A stretch of 43,390 nt of DNA from Treponema sp. Lineage in GTDB: Bacteria > Spirochaetota > Spirochaetia > Treponematales > Breznakiellaceae. Shown here one piece after another: positions 23,053-31,179 of this stretch. The translations under genes were made by a program, and so were the position numbers. The notes under the pieces were generated by a model, which did not search any database, had not been told where the DNA came from, and was given only the letters and a program-made list of their open reading frames with translations. How positions within the stretch are numbered: position 1 is the first letter of the stretch; every line of letters starts with the position of its first letter. The stretch lies in the NCBI GenBank assembly GCA_031276295.1, contig JAISNI010000131.1, positions 1 to 43,390 of the forward strand, written 5' to 3'.

Positions 23053-24273
23053 ATGGAATATGGACCGAAATGGTATTTTTTCGGGAAGGCAGTATGCGGT
23101 TTTGGCTTCCTTTTTGCGCTCCTTGTTTTTATCCCGCAGTCCCATGCGCAGGAACCAATACTTCTCTCCTATCAGCGGAATTTTGTACGGGCAAATTTAT
23201 CTACCAAGGCAAATATTCTCCAGGATGCCCTAAGCGATGATAGGTCGGGGGAATTTATCGGCCAGCTCTATGAAATCGCCCTGAATTTCATCCTTCAAAA
23301 TGCGGATCTGTTCCGTAACGACCCCGAGATGATTACCCTAGCCGGTATCGCGTGCAGGGGAGCGGGTAAAGCGGGTTATAAAGCCTCCGCGGAAACACTC
23401 TGGAAGATTTTTACCGTCTATCACGATTCCCTTACAAGGGTTGAGGTACTGAGTGCGCTTGCGATTTTGGGCAAGGGAAACATCCCGATTGTAGAGAATA
23501 TCAACCGGTATTTGACGGAGTGTAACAGGCTTTTCCTGTCGGGTATACCGCCCGATCTGTCAAGCGTGTCGGCGGCTGTCTCCGCCCTGGGGAACCTTGG
23601 GGATAAAAGTTCCTTTCAGGCGCTGTTCTCCGTTATGACTGCCGGTTATTCCGCCGGCGTGGGCGATGAAGCCGCCCGCGCCTTAACGATGATCGATGGT
23701 GATTACAAACATTTCCTGGTCGATGTGCTTAAAAAGAATGTCCCTACCGAAAAACTTGCCGCATTTAAGGCCGGATTGAATAACAAGAAATTTTCTGAAA
23801 AAGATAGAGCCGAACTGGTGGAAACAGCGCTTCAGGTAAGCCTTGAGGATTATTCGGGCAGCCGGGAAAACGAGGATGCTCTGCGCGGTTTACGGTATCT
23901 CTCTATTCCCGTCATTACCGAACTGAAATGGACGCGGGCAACGGCCCAGGTTATCAAGCACTACTACAGGGTTCAAACCGATTACGGTGAAGGAAAAGCG
24001 GATAAAGCGCATCTGCTTGAGGCTATACGTTGTCTGGCGGCAATGGGCAATTCGGAAGCCGCTCAGGTTCTGATCCTCCAGTTAGGCTTCTTCAATTCCC
24101 AGACCGAACGGAACGGCGGTGTTGACGAGCAGATCACCCTTGCGGTGATACACGCGCTCGGAGAAATAGGGGATAAGGCTGCATTTGATTATCTCCTCTA
24201 TATCGGGTATTTGACCTACCCTGATACCATACAATTAGCGGCCAAGGAGGCGCTTAACCGGCTAAAATGGTAA
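23053..24273 (+). CDS. Secreted HEAT-like repeat protein of unknown function
   Basis: The 406-residue protein has a signal peptide (hydrophobic core about 11-28, cleavage near SHAQ at 29-32). The remainder is almost wholly alpha-helical, with recurring paired helices of about 35-40 residues. Examples are SALAILGKGNIPIVENI, SALGNLGDKSSFQALF, RCLAAMGNSEAAQVLI and HALGEIGDKAAFDYLL. These resemble HEAT repeats, which form curved binding surfaces. No enzymatic motif is visible. An AAGGAGG site precedes the ATG. Its stop overlaps the start of comEC by 7 bases, so the pair is translationally coupled, and a periplasmic role with the ComEC channel is possible. Confidence 0.82.
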   Translation: MEYGPKWYFFGKAVCGFGFLFALLVFIPQSHAQEPILLSYQRNFVRANLSTKANILQDALSDDRSGEFIGQLYEIALNFILQNADLFRNDPEMITLAGIACRGAGKAGYKASAETLWKIFTVYHDSLTRVEVLSALAILGKGNIPIVENINRYLTECNRLFLSGIPPDLSSVSAAVSALGNLGDKSSFQALFSVMTAGYSAGVGDEAARALTMIDGDYKHFLVDVLKKNVPTEKLAAFKAGLNNKKFSEKDRAELVETALQVSLEDYSGSRENEDALRGLRYLSIPVITELKWTRATAQVIKHYYRVQTDYGEGKADKAHLLEAIRCLAAMGNSEAAQVLILQLGFFNSQTERNGGVDEQITLAVIHALGEIGDKAAFDYLLYIGYLTYPDTIQLAAKEALNRLKW

Positions 24274-25811
24274 ACTACAATCGTATTAACCCGCCCCTCT
24301 GCGCCGCATCGGGGCTTGCCCTTTCCTATTACGGGTTTGAATCTTTTCGCGCTCTTGTGGGGAATTGGGCTTTTGCCCTCCTGGTTGTTTTCGCCGTTCT
24401 CTTTACGGCCCTCTCCTGCCTGCGTGTGATGGCGCAGATACCGGCGGCCCTGTCCCGTGATCCCCTGTATCCCCGTTTATTCAGGAAAGCGCATCTTTAC
24501 CTTATGGCCTTCTGCGCGGGTTTTAGCCTGGGGCTTGTATCGGGCGGCATACAGCCTGTCAGGTGGGGAATAAACGAGGAGCGGATCGAAGGTCTCTACG
24601 GAACCATTCTGGACGATCCCAGGGGTTTTGAAGACGGACGCGGCTTTGCCCGTCTTGAAATCACGCGTTCGGCGGCACGGGGCGGCGTCATAACGTCGGC
24701 GGGCGGGAAAATCTTGGTTTTCTTTCCCCAAGGTTCCCTGTTCGGTTTAAAGGAATTCGGGCGGGGGGCCGGGGTTTATACGGAAGGCCGCCTTTCCGTC
24801 GAAAAGGGCGGGGAGCCGGTATTCTACAGCCGTTCCCTGCACATCCTCAAGGCGGCCCCGCCCCTCGAACGGGCGCGTACCGGCTTGAGGGCGGCCGTTA
24901 TTGAAAAATTCAGCCCTCCGGAGCCGGCAGGAAAGGCCGGAATTGGCAGATTCCTGCCCCGGAAGGACTGGACGGGTCTTGCCCTTGCCCTTATCCTTGG
25001 CGTCAGGGATAACCTGGACACCTCTATAGGGAACTCTTTCAGGGATGCGGGATGTTCCCACGTACTTGCCCTTTCCGGTATGCACCTGGCTATCATCTCC
25101 TCGCTTATCGCCTTTTTCCTTAAAAAGCCTCTGGGCGTCAAGGCGGCGTCTCTGCTTGGGGCCCTGCTCATCGTCTGCTATGTGTTCCTCGCGGGCGTTC
25201 AGCCAAGCCTCCTGCGTTCGGCCATCATGTACCTGCTGGGGACCCTTGCCGTCTGGGGGTTAATAAAGAGGGATGCCTCCTGCCTGCTCTGCCTCTCCTT
25301 CATCATTCAGATTGTGTCCCAGCCGGAATCGGGCAGAACGCTTTCCTTTATCCTTTCTTACCTGGCGCTTGCAGGTATCATCTATGTGGGGGAGCCTATA
25401 AACACGGTACTTGGCGGCAGGCTGCCTCCTGTTTTAAGCGGGGGAATTGCCGCCTCGCTCGGGGCTTTTATTGCCACGGCCTCGGTGGTTTCGCTTTTCT
25501 TTGGGATACTGCGGCCCGTAGGCATAGCGGCGGGGCTTGTTGTCGTTCCCCTTGCGGCCTTTTTTATGATAGGCAGCCTCGCGTACCTGGCCCTTTCCTT
25601 CTGCATACCCTCTCTTGCGGGGATTCTTGATACGGCCCTTTCCCTGCTTTACACGGGTATGGAGTATCTTACCGGTCTTGCCTCGCGCGCACCCGGACTG
25701 AATGTTCCGCAGACAGGGCCGGTATTGCTGATGAGCCTTGCCCTGGGGGCCTTTTTGCTGTATTTTGCTTACAGGGAGAGGGAGAGGTATACATTTGCCT
25801 CTTTCGGGTAA
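24267..25811 (+). CDS. comEC: ComEC/Rec2-family DNA-uptake channel, short form
   Basis: The 514-residue polytopic membrane protein starts with two helices and an extracytoplasmic OB-like domain (about 85-200). The competence domain follows (about 235-500), with the family's conserved stretch SHVLALSGMHLAIISSLIAF and GVQPSLLRSAIM. Full-length ComEC (about 750 residues) ends in a metallo-beta-lactamase-like domain. Here the protein stops after the membrane domain, so that nuclease-like part is absent. Family members pass single-stranded DNA through the inner membrane. I see no other competence gene in the window. The end overlaps the probable start of rsmA by 17 bases. Confidence 0.9.
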   Translation: MVNYNRINPPLCAASGLALSYYGFESFRALVGNWAFALLVVFAVLFTALSCLRVMAQIPAALSRDPLYPRLFRKAHLYLMAFCAGFSLGLVSGGIQPVRWGINEERIEGLYGTILDDPRGFEDGRGFARLEITRSAARGGVITSAGGKILVFFPQGSLFGLKEFGRGAGVYTEGRLSVEKGGEPVFYSRSLHILKAAPPLERARTGLRAAVIEKFSPPEPAGKAGIGRFLPRKDWTGLALALILGVRDNLDTSIGNSFRDAGCSHVLALSGMHLAIISSLIAFFLKKPLGVKAASLLGALLIVCYVFLAGVQPSLLRSAIMYLLGTLAVWGLIKRDASCLLCLSFIIQIVSQPESGRTLSFILSYLALAGIIYVGEPINTVLGGRLPPVLSGGIAASLGAFIATASVVSLFFGILRPVGIAAGLVVVPLAAFFMIGSLAYLALSFCIPSLAGILDTALSLLYTGMEYLTGLASRAPGLNVPQTGPVLLMSLALGAFLLYFAYRERERYTFASFG

Positions 25812-26742
25812 CCTGAACACGGCGGAGGGACGGCCGCCTGTATGTAAAGTCCCGAAGTTTCATCTTAACTACGATTCGCCTCTGGCGCTTAAAGCCTTTA
25901 TGCGGGAAAGGGATATAGGGGCGCGGAAAAAGTACGGACAGAATTTTCTTGTCAATCCCGCCGCCCGCAGGAAGCTGATAGACGCACTGGGTATATCTGC
26001 GGGGGACGAGGTGTGGGAAGTGGGGCCCGGTCTTGGCGCCATGACCGCGGGCCTTCTTGAAAAGGGCGCACGGGTAAAAGCCTTTGAAATTGATGCGGGC
26101 TTCATTCGTATCCTCAGGGAGTTTTTTGGGGAAGACAGGAATTTCACCCTTATAGAAGGGGATGCGCTTAAAACATGGCCGGAAGCGGACAGGCAGGACG
26201 GGCCGGATAAGCGGGCGGTACGCGGCAGGTATTTTTTGGGGAACCTTCCCTACAATATTGCGGCGGAGCTTTTGGGAAATTTTATCGAAGGGAAATGTTT
26301 CTTTACCCGTATGGCGGTTACGGTTCAAAAGGAAATAGGCCTGCGTATCTGCGCCCGGCCCTCTTCCCCCGATTATTCTTCCTTTACCATTCTCTGTTCC
26401 TCGGTCTACAATGCCCGGCCCCTCATGCCCTTGAAAGCGGCGTCCTTTTATCCCGCTCCCCGCGTCGATTCCCTTGCCGTGCTTATGGATATGCGTACCG
26501 ACAGGGACGCCTCCGCCTATCCTGAATTGCTCTACCCCCTGGTACGTTGCCTCTTCAGTTTTCGCAGAAAGACCATCAGGAATAGCCTGCAACGTTTTAT
26601 GGCTTCGTACATGGGGGCGGAAAGTGCCGGTATCCATCTTGACATTCTGGAAAACGCGGGTTTAGATAAAGATGAACGGCCGGAAAATATTGATCCGGAT
26701 GGATTTGTCCGTTTGGCCCGTGCGTTGGCCCTTGTAATGTGA
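25795..26742 (+). CDS. rsmA: 16S rRNA (adenine-N6)-dimethyltransferase RsmA/KsgA
   Basis: This enzyme dimethylates two adjacent adenines near the 3' end of 16S rRNA during small-subunit maturation. Seen are KKYGQNFLVN, the SAM-binding VWEVGPGLGAMTAGLL, the FEID motif, and the catalytic NLPYNIAAELL block; the C-terminal domain is complete. The start is uncertain. The family usually has an SPxxLKxFL-like helix before the GQNF motif, so the sole ATG at 25900 looks too late. The in-frame TTG at 25795, with GGGAGAGG upstream, gives 315 residues and is preferred. The open frame continues upstream to 25738, inside comEC. Confidence 0.92.
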   Translation: MPLSGNLNTAEGRPPVCKVPKFHLNYDSPLALKAFMRERDIGARKKYGQNFLVNPAARRKLIDALGISAGDEVWEVGPGLGAMTAGLLEKGARVKAFEIDAGFIRILREFFGEDRNFTLIEGDALKTWPEADRQDGPDKRAVRGRYFLGNLPYNIAAELLGNFIEGKCFFTRMAVTVQKEIGLRICARPSSPDYSSFTILCSSVYNARPLMPLKAASFYPAPRVDSLAVLMDMRTDRDASAYPELLYPLVRCLFSFRRKTIRNSLQRFMASYMGAESAGIHLDILENAGLDKDERPENIDPDGFVRLARALALVM

Positions 26743-26813
26743 ACGGACAGCCAATCAGGAGCATGAGGAGGGCATAACAACGGAAAAAAAGTGCGCCCGT
26801 ATGGGTGGAGCTT

Positions 26814-26860
26814 GGGAAGCGGAGCTTCCCTTCCGATATACGTTTACGGCAAGAAGCCGT
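26814..26860. terminator. Two adjacent hairpins between rsmA and the next gene
   Basis: The first is GGGAAGC-GGA-GCTTCCC (26814-26830), a 7-bp stem with a three-base loop. The second is ACGGC-AAGAA-GCCGT (26846-26860), followed by CTGTTTT, a weak terminator-like tail. The 138-base gap (26743-26880) has no other coding content. Partial termination or mRNA end protection is likely. Confidence 0.5.
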
Positions 26861-26880
26861 CTGTTTTAAGGAGTATACCT

Positions 26881-27381
26881 ATGCTGAAGGCGCTCGTTGC
26901 CGCGCTTCTCGTTTTGATTTTGCCTGTTCCCCTTGAGGCTCAAGTCCCGGCCAACCCCTCCGCGGCCGGCGGTTCTGAGATAATTGTCCCCCAATGGGCA
27001 AAGGATCTGCGCAGGGCCGAGATTGTAGCCTTCGGCTCATTTCCCTTTACCATATTTCTTGCCACTTTTTCTATGGATATGTACCGGTTATCCCAACACG
27101 ACTGGGATAACCGGTATGCGCCGTGGCCTTTCAAGCCTGCGGGATCTATAAATATGTCCACCGACGAATACCTCTTATCCATAGGCTTTGCCGCCGCCGG
27201 ATCCGTGGTGTTGTCGCTTACCGATTATTTTATTGTTTTAGCTAAACGGAAAAAATATGAAAAAGCCCTGAAGAATCTGCCGCCGGGAACGCCGATCATA
27301 ACCCGGACCCCCCGGACGGAGGGGGACGCCGTTCCCCCTTCGGAGGAAAATCCGACGGAAATCCCCCGGGAAGGGCCCTGA
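26881..27381 (+). CDS. Small membrane protein of unknown function
   Basis: I do not recognise a family. The 166-residue product has a signal peptide (LKALVAALLVLILPVPLEAQ). Two further hydrophobic segments follow (about 50-66 and 95-120), then a basic stretch KRKKYEKALK and a Pro/Glu-rich tail. Hydrophilic PQWAKDLRRAEI precedes the first membrane segment. The ATG at 26881 was chosen over 26791 because AAGGAG (26868-26873) precedes it and it begins a proper signal sequence. Its stop TGA shares a base-level junction with the TTG start of the pseudouridine synthase gene, so the two are coupled. Confidence 0.78.
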   Translation: MLKALVAALLVLILPVPLEAQVPANPSAAGGSEIIVPQWAKDLRRAEIVAFGSFPFTIFLATFSMDMYRLSQHDWDNRYAPWPFKPAGSINMSTDEYLLSIGFAAAGSVVLSLTDYFIVLAKRKKYEKALKNLPPGTPIITRTPRTEGDAVPPSEENPTEIPREGP

Positions 27382-28401
27382 TTGCGGCACTATTCCTGTA
27401 TAGCGGAGGATATAAAGGGCGGGATCCGTGTCGACCGGTACGCGGCGGAAAACCTTGCGCTTATGAGCCGCTCTCAGATGAAGACGAGGTCGTTTAAGGT
27501 TGTCTGTAACGGCAGGGAAGTACGGCTTTCCCGTCTTGTAAAGGACGGCGACCGTCTTGAGTTTTCATGGGCAGACGCCGAAAGCCCGGCGCTCCTGCCC
27601 GAAGACCTGCCCCTGGATATTATATATGAAGATGAAAATGTTGTTGTCGTCAATAAAGCCCAGGGTATGATCGTGCATCCGGGCGCGGGTGTTTTCCGGG
27701 GAACCCTCGCAAACGCCATCCTCTTCAGGCAACTCAGGCGGAGGGGGCTGTCCGGGGACGGCGCTCATAGCGGCGTCCCGAGCGGCGCGGATCAGGCGGG
27801 GAAAGCCGGATCCGCGGGCCTTCCCCCCGGCGCGGAGCAGAAGCCGCGCGGGACGGCGGAAGCCTTGAGGCCGGGCATCGTCCACCGGCTGGACAAGGAC
27901 ACGTCCGGCGTGATCATCGCCGCCTATGATGAGCGGACCCTGGCCTTTCTTGCCGAACAGTTTAAGACGCGGAAGGTTAAGAAATGTTATGCGGCTATTG
28001 TTCAGGGTACGCCTCAAGATAAGGAGGGAAGCATAGAAACCTTTATCGGCCGCGACCTCCGTAACCGGAAGCTCTTTGCCGTTTCCGACAGGGGGGGGAA
28101 GCCTGCCTTCACCCGGTACAAGGCGATCCGTTCCTGGAACGTAAAAGGAACGGCGTATACCCTCCTCCTCATAAGGCCGGCAACCGGCAGGACCCACCAG
28201 ATACGGGTACACATGAGTTTTTTGGGGCATCCGGTACTCGGCGATCCCCTGTACGGCAAAGCCGATCCCCTGTTTCAGAGCTTAAGCCTTATGCTTCATT
28301 CCAAGAGCCTTACCATAAGGCTCCCCCATGCCGGCGGCGAAGTTACTTTCAGTACGCCGCTCCCCGGCCGTTTCAGAGAATTCATCAGGCGGTTTGAATG
28401 A
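27382..28401 (+). CDS. RluA-family large-subunit rRNA pseudouridine synthase (RluD-like)
   Basis: This enzyme isomerises uridine to pseudouridine in 23S rRNA. The 339-residue protein has an N-terminal S4 RNA-binding domain (about 12-70). The catalytic domain has GIVHRLDKDTSG, whose aspartate is the nucleophile, preceded by VVNKAQGMIVHPG and followed by RPATGRTHQIRVH. A Gly/Ala-rich insertion of about 40 residues (about 115-155) separates the first strand block from the catalytic loop and is not typical. The start is TTG immediately after the preceding stop, with GGAAGGG upstream. RluD is inferred from the S4 plus catalytic layout; RluC is possible. Confidence 0.9.
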   Translation: MRHYSCIAEDIKGGIRVDRYAAENLALMSRSQMKTRSFKVVCNGREVRLSRLVKDGDRLEFSWADAESPALLPEDLPLDIIYEDENVVVVNKAQGMIVHPGAGVFRGTLANAILFRQLRRRGLSGDGAHSGVPSGADQAGKAGSAGLPPGAEQKPRGTAEALRPGIVHRLDKDTSGVIIAAYDERTLAFLAEQFKTRKVKKCYAAIVQGTPQDKEGSIETFIGRDLRNRKLFAVSDRGGKPAFTRYKAIRSWNVKGTAYTLLLIRPATGRTHQIRVHMSFLGHPVLGDPLYGKADPLFQSLSLMLHSKSLTIRLPHAGGEVTFSTPLPGRFREFIRRFE

Positions 28402-28532
28402 ATGTCGAATGAGAATTGATTCGGTAAGTGTAACTATTCAAAAGATTTATTATTATTATGTATGTAAGGTACTTAATAATCTGATAATCGCGATTTTAAC
28501 AGATTATATCGGCAATATTTGAATCTGACTTT

Positions 28533-28583
28533 ATGGAGACGGCTGAAAGGCGTCCCCATAAACACAGGGTACGGAGATACCCT
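28533..28583 (+). promoter_or_regulatory. Two hairpins in the leader of the HtrA gene
   Basis: The first stem is ATGGAGACG (28533-28541) with CGTCCCCAT (28551-28559), 8 of 9 pairs and a 9-base loop. The second is AGGGTA (28566-28571) with TACCCT (28578-28583) around CGGAGA. Both lie in the 210-base gap 28402-28611, within 80 bases of the start codon. Folded leaders upstream of stress protease genes can sense temperature or stress; that use here is inference. The rest of the gap is AT-rich without clear content. Confidence 0.45.
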
Positions 28584-28611
28584 CAATTTATTTTATAATT
28601 AGGAGAAGGCT

Positions 28612-30117
28612 ATGGACCTGGTACGAAAATTATTCTCAAAAAAACTTTTTATTTTTAATCTGGTGCTTATCGGGGTACTATTTGGGTTTTCTTTGGCGTT
28701 TTTCTCGTTTTCCTGCACCATACCGCAGTCTCAAAAGACCGCGCAGGCACAGGAGGCCGACTCGCGGGTACAGATTCCCCAAAGTAGTCTGGCTGTAGCC
28801 GAAGCCTTGCAGGTCTCGTTCCGTGCCGTTGCGGATAAGGTGCTTCCCTGGGTGGTCGAGGTAAAAACCGTTTCTGTTCAGCGGCAGCCGCAGGTACCTT
28901 TTAACGGGCCTTGGGATTTTTTCTTTAATAATCCCAGAAATCCCGATGGGGGGCAGCAACGGGAATACCGTTCCCAGGGGCTGGGTTCCGGCATCATCGT
29001 TCGGAGAGACAAGAATGTCTACTATGTGTTGACCAACAACCATGTGGTTGGAGAGGCTACCGAGATTTCCGTAACCGCTTATAACGGCAAGGATTATACG
29101 GCCGTTCTTGTGGGCAAGGACGAACGCAAGGATCTTGCCATGATCTCCTTTGAAACGAACGATATTCATCCCATCGCCGAGTTAGGCGATTCCGAAGGGG
29201 TCAAGGTAGGTGACTGGTCTATTGCGGTGGGGAACCCCTTGGGGCAGATGTTCTCGGTAACTATGGGTATAGTCAGCGCGGTAGGACGTACCGGTGGGCC
29301 CGCCGGTAACATTAGCGATTTTATCCAGACCGATGCTTCAATTAACCAGGGGAATTCCGGCGGCCCCCTGGTGAATATACATGGAGAAGTAATAGGGATC
29401 AATACCTGGATTGCCAGCAATAATTCGGGGGGCGGTTCCATAGGGCTTGGCTTTGCAATTCCCATTAATAATGCCAAGAGGTCAATTGAAGAGTTTATCA
29501 ATAAGGGCGAGATAAGTTACGGCTGGCTGGGTGTGCAACTCCTCGATCCCGACCGGGAGATGTTGCAGGCTATGGGGCTTGCGGGCAAACAGGGAGCGTT
29601 TATTACCCAGGTGTTCATGGATTCCCCGGCGGAGAAGGGCGGCATTAAGCCCGGAGATTTTGTTACCCATGTGAACGGCAGGGAAATGCGCGGAATGAAT
29701 GCCCTGACCCTTACGGTAGGGGATATGAAGGTAGGAGAACGGGCCAAGTTCACGGTAGTCCGTAACGGGAATGTCCAGGAATTTGACGTGCGTATTGATG
29801 CCCGTGACGACAGTGTCGCGGCGGATTCCAAAAAGCTGTGGCCCGGTGTGTATGCCATAGCCCTCTCCGATGCCGTGCGTTCACGGGCTGATATTGATAA
29901 GGACGTTCAGGGTATCCTTGCCGTCCAGGTTATTAATAATAGCCCTGCGGCTACCGTAGGTCTGAGAGACGGCGATATAATTACGGCGGTGAACGGTGAG
30001 ACCGTGAAGGATATCCAATCGTTCTACCGTGTTCTGCGGGAAAAAGCGGCGTCGGAGCTTTACTTCTCTGTAATCCGCAACGGCAGTAAACTTGAGTCCT
30101 TAAAGTATAAACGGTAG
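28612..30117 (+). CDS. htrA: HtrA/DegP-family periplasmic serine protease
   Basis: This envelope quality-control protease degrades misfolded proteins. It has 501 residues. An N-terminal hydrophobic segment (about 12-34) ends in FSFSC, so cysteine 35 may be lipidated under the relaxed spirochaetal lipobox; alternatively the segment is a membrane anchor. The trypsin-like domain has the catalytic triad His144 (TNNHVVG), Asp174 (RKDLAM) and Ser249 (GNSGGPL). Two PDZ domains follow (about 300-395 and 405-500). The ribosome binding site AGGAGAAGG lies just before the ATG. A strong hairpin separates it from dctP. Confidence 0.95.
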   Translation: MDLVRKLFSKKLFIFNLVLIGVLFGFSLAFFSFSCTIPQSQKTAQAQEADSRVQIPQSSLAVAEALQVSFRAVADKVLPWVVEVKTVSVQRQPQVPFNGPWDFFFNNPRNPDGGQQREYRSQGLGSGIIVRRDKNVYYVLTNNHVVGEATEISVTAYNGKDYTAVLVGKDERKDLAMISFETNDIHPIAELGDSEGVKVGDWSIAVGNPLGQMFSVTMGIVSAVGRTGGPAGNISDFIQTDASINQGNSGGPLVNIHGEVIGINTWIASNNSGGGSIGLGFAIPINNAKRSIEEFINKGEISYGWLGVQLLDPDREMLQAMGLAGKQGAFITQVFMDSPAEKGGIKPGDFVTHVNGREMRGMNALTLTVGDMKVGERAKFTVVRNGNVQEFDVRIDARDDSVAADSKKLWPGVYAIALSDAVRSRADIDKDVQGILAVQVINNSPAATVGLRDGDIITAVNGETVKDIQSFYRVLREKAASELYFSVIRNGSKLESLKYKR

Positions 30118-30141
30118 CGGCTTGATGCGGAGCATAAGCCG
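30118..30141 (+). terminator. Strong intercistronic hairpin between htrA and dctP
   Basis: CGGCTT (30118-30123) pairs with AAGCCG (30136-30141), and inside it ATGC pairs with GCAT around a GGA loop. This gives a 10-bp stem with one bulged G. It begins at the base after the htrA stop and ends six bases before the dctP ribosome binding site. It has no T-tract, so mRNA processing or uneven expression is likelier than full termination. Confidence 0.6.
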
Positions 30142-30155
30142 GAACTGGAGGAGTG

Positions 30156-31178
30156 ATGAAACATATTGGTCGTATAGTGGTGTTCTGTATTATCGTAGGA
30201 AGTTTTTGCCCTCCAGTACCGGCCTGTGCGCAGCGCCGGAAGGTTACTATTAAACTTGCCTCTCTGGTTCCCGAAAATACTCCCTGGGGGGCGGCGCTGA
30301 ACCGGATGGCCGGGGAATGGAGGGCCGTTACCAATGGGGAAGTGGAACTTGTGATATACCATAACGGCATTGCGGGGAGCGAAGGGGACGTGCTTCGCAA
30401 GCTCAAAGGGAACCAGATTCAGGCGGCGATTTTAAGTTCTTTTGGGCTTAATTCCATCACCCCCGGCCATGAGATAATGACCCTGAGCTGCCCTTTCCTT
30501 ATCAGAAACAATGCTGAACTGGACCTGGTTTTGGGCAATCTGAAACCTGAGCTGGAAAGACGGATCAACCGGGAAGGTTTTTTTACCCTGGCATGGTCAA
30601 AGGCGGGTTGGGTCAGGTTCTTCTCCAAGAAGCCGGTCTTTGTTCCCGCGGACATGAAAAGCCAGAAATTGGGCGCCAACGAACAGGAACCGGCCTTAAT
30701 GGACGCCTTTAAGGCTATGGGTTATCAGATGGTTCCGGTGGCTATGAATCAGATACTGGTATACCTAAACGGCGGTATGATAGATGCGGTGTATCAAAGC
30801 CCGGTAAATGTCGGGGGCTTGCAAATTTTCGGGGTGGCCAAGAATATGGCTTCCATTAACATCGCCCCCTTTATGGGCGGTATTGTTATGAACCAGACGG
30901 CGTGGCGTTCCATTTCGGAACGCTATAAACCGGAATTATTGCGGATAGCCAAACGGCTGGAGGCGGAACTGGACTCCTCCATTCAGGAGCTTGAGGCAAG
31001 CGCCATTGCCGTTATGAAGAGTTACGGTCTTATTATCAATGAGGTAAGTCCCGCTCAGGAACAGCTCTGGTACGATGATGTAGACAAGGTTATCCCTTCC
31101 TTGTTGGGGACGGCCTTTAACCGTGATATGTACAGCCGCATTGAAGCCTTGCTCAGGAACTATCGGAACAGGCATTAG
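30156..31178 (+). CDS. dctP: TRAP transporter periplasmic solute-binding protein (DctP family)
   Basis: The 340-residue protein binds a small organic ligand in the periplasm and delivers it to the membrane subunits. It has a signal peptide (about 1-25, ending ACAQ), then VTIKLASLVPENTPWGAALNRM typical of the DctP fold. Later come GEVELVIYHNGIAGSEGDVLRKLK and the ligand-clamp region with NGGMIDAVYQSP. The usual arginine that binds carboxylate ligands in DctP/SiaP is not obvious in VRFFSKKPVF, so a non-carboxylate ligand is possible. The ATG at 30156 fits the GGAGGA site better than the overlapping GTG at 30153. dctQM starts one base after its stop. Confidence 0.93.
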   Translation: MKHIGRIVVFCIIVGSFCPPVPACAQRRKVTIKLASLVPENTPWGAALNRMAGEWRAVTNGEVELVIYHNGIAGSEGDVLRKLKGNQIQAAILSSFGLNSITPGHEIMTLSCPFLIRNNAELDLVLGNLKPELERRINREGFFTLAWSKAGWVRFFSKKPVFVPADMKSQKLGANEQEPALMDAFKAMGYQMVPVAMNQILVYLNGGMIDAVYQSPVNVGGLQIFGVAKNMASINIAPFMGGIVMNQTAWRSISERYKPELLRIAKRLEAELDSSIQELEASAIAVMKSYGLIINEVSPAQEQLWYDDVDKVIPSLLGTAFNRDMYSRIEALLRNYRNRH

Positions 31179-31179
31179 T

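Noticed and set aside
25669-26637. Minus-strand open frame of 322 codons across comEC and rsmA
   Set aside because: It runs antisense to two well-supported genes and its composition (Lys/Gly/Pro/Arg-rich) is typical of a shadow frame.
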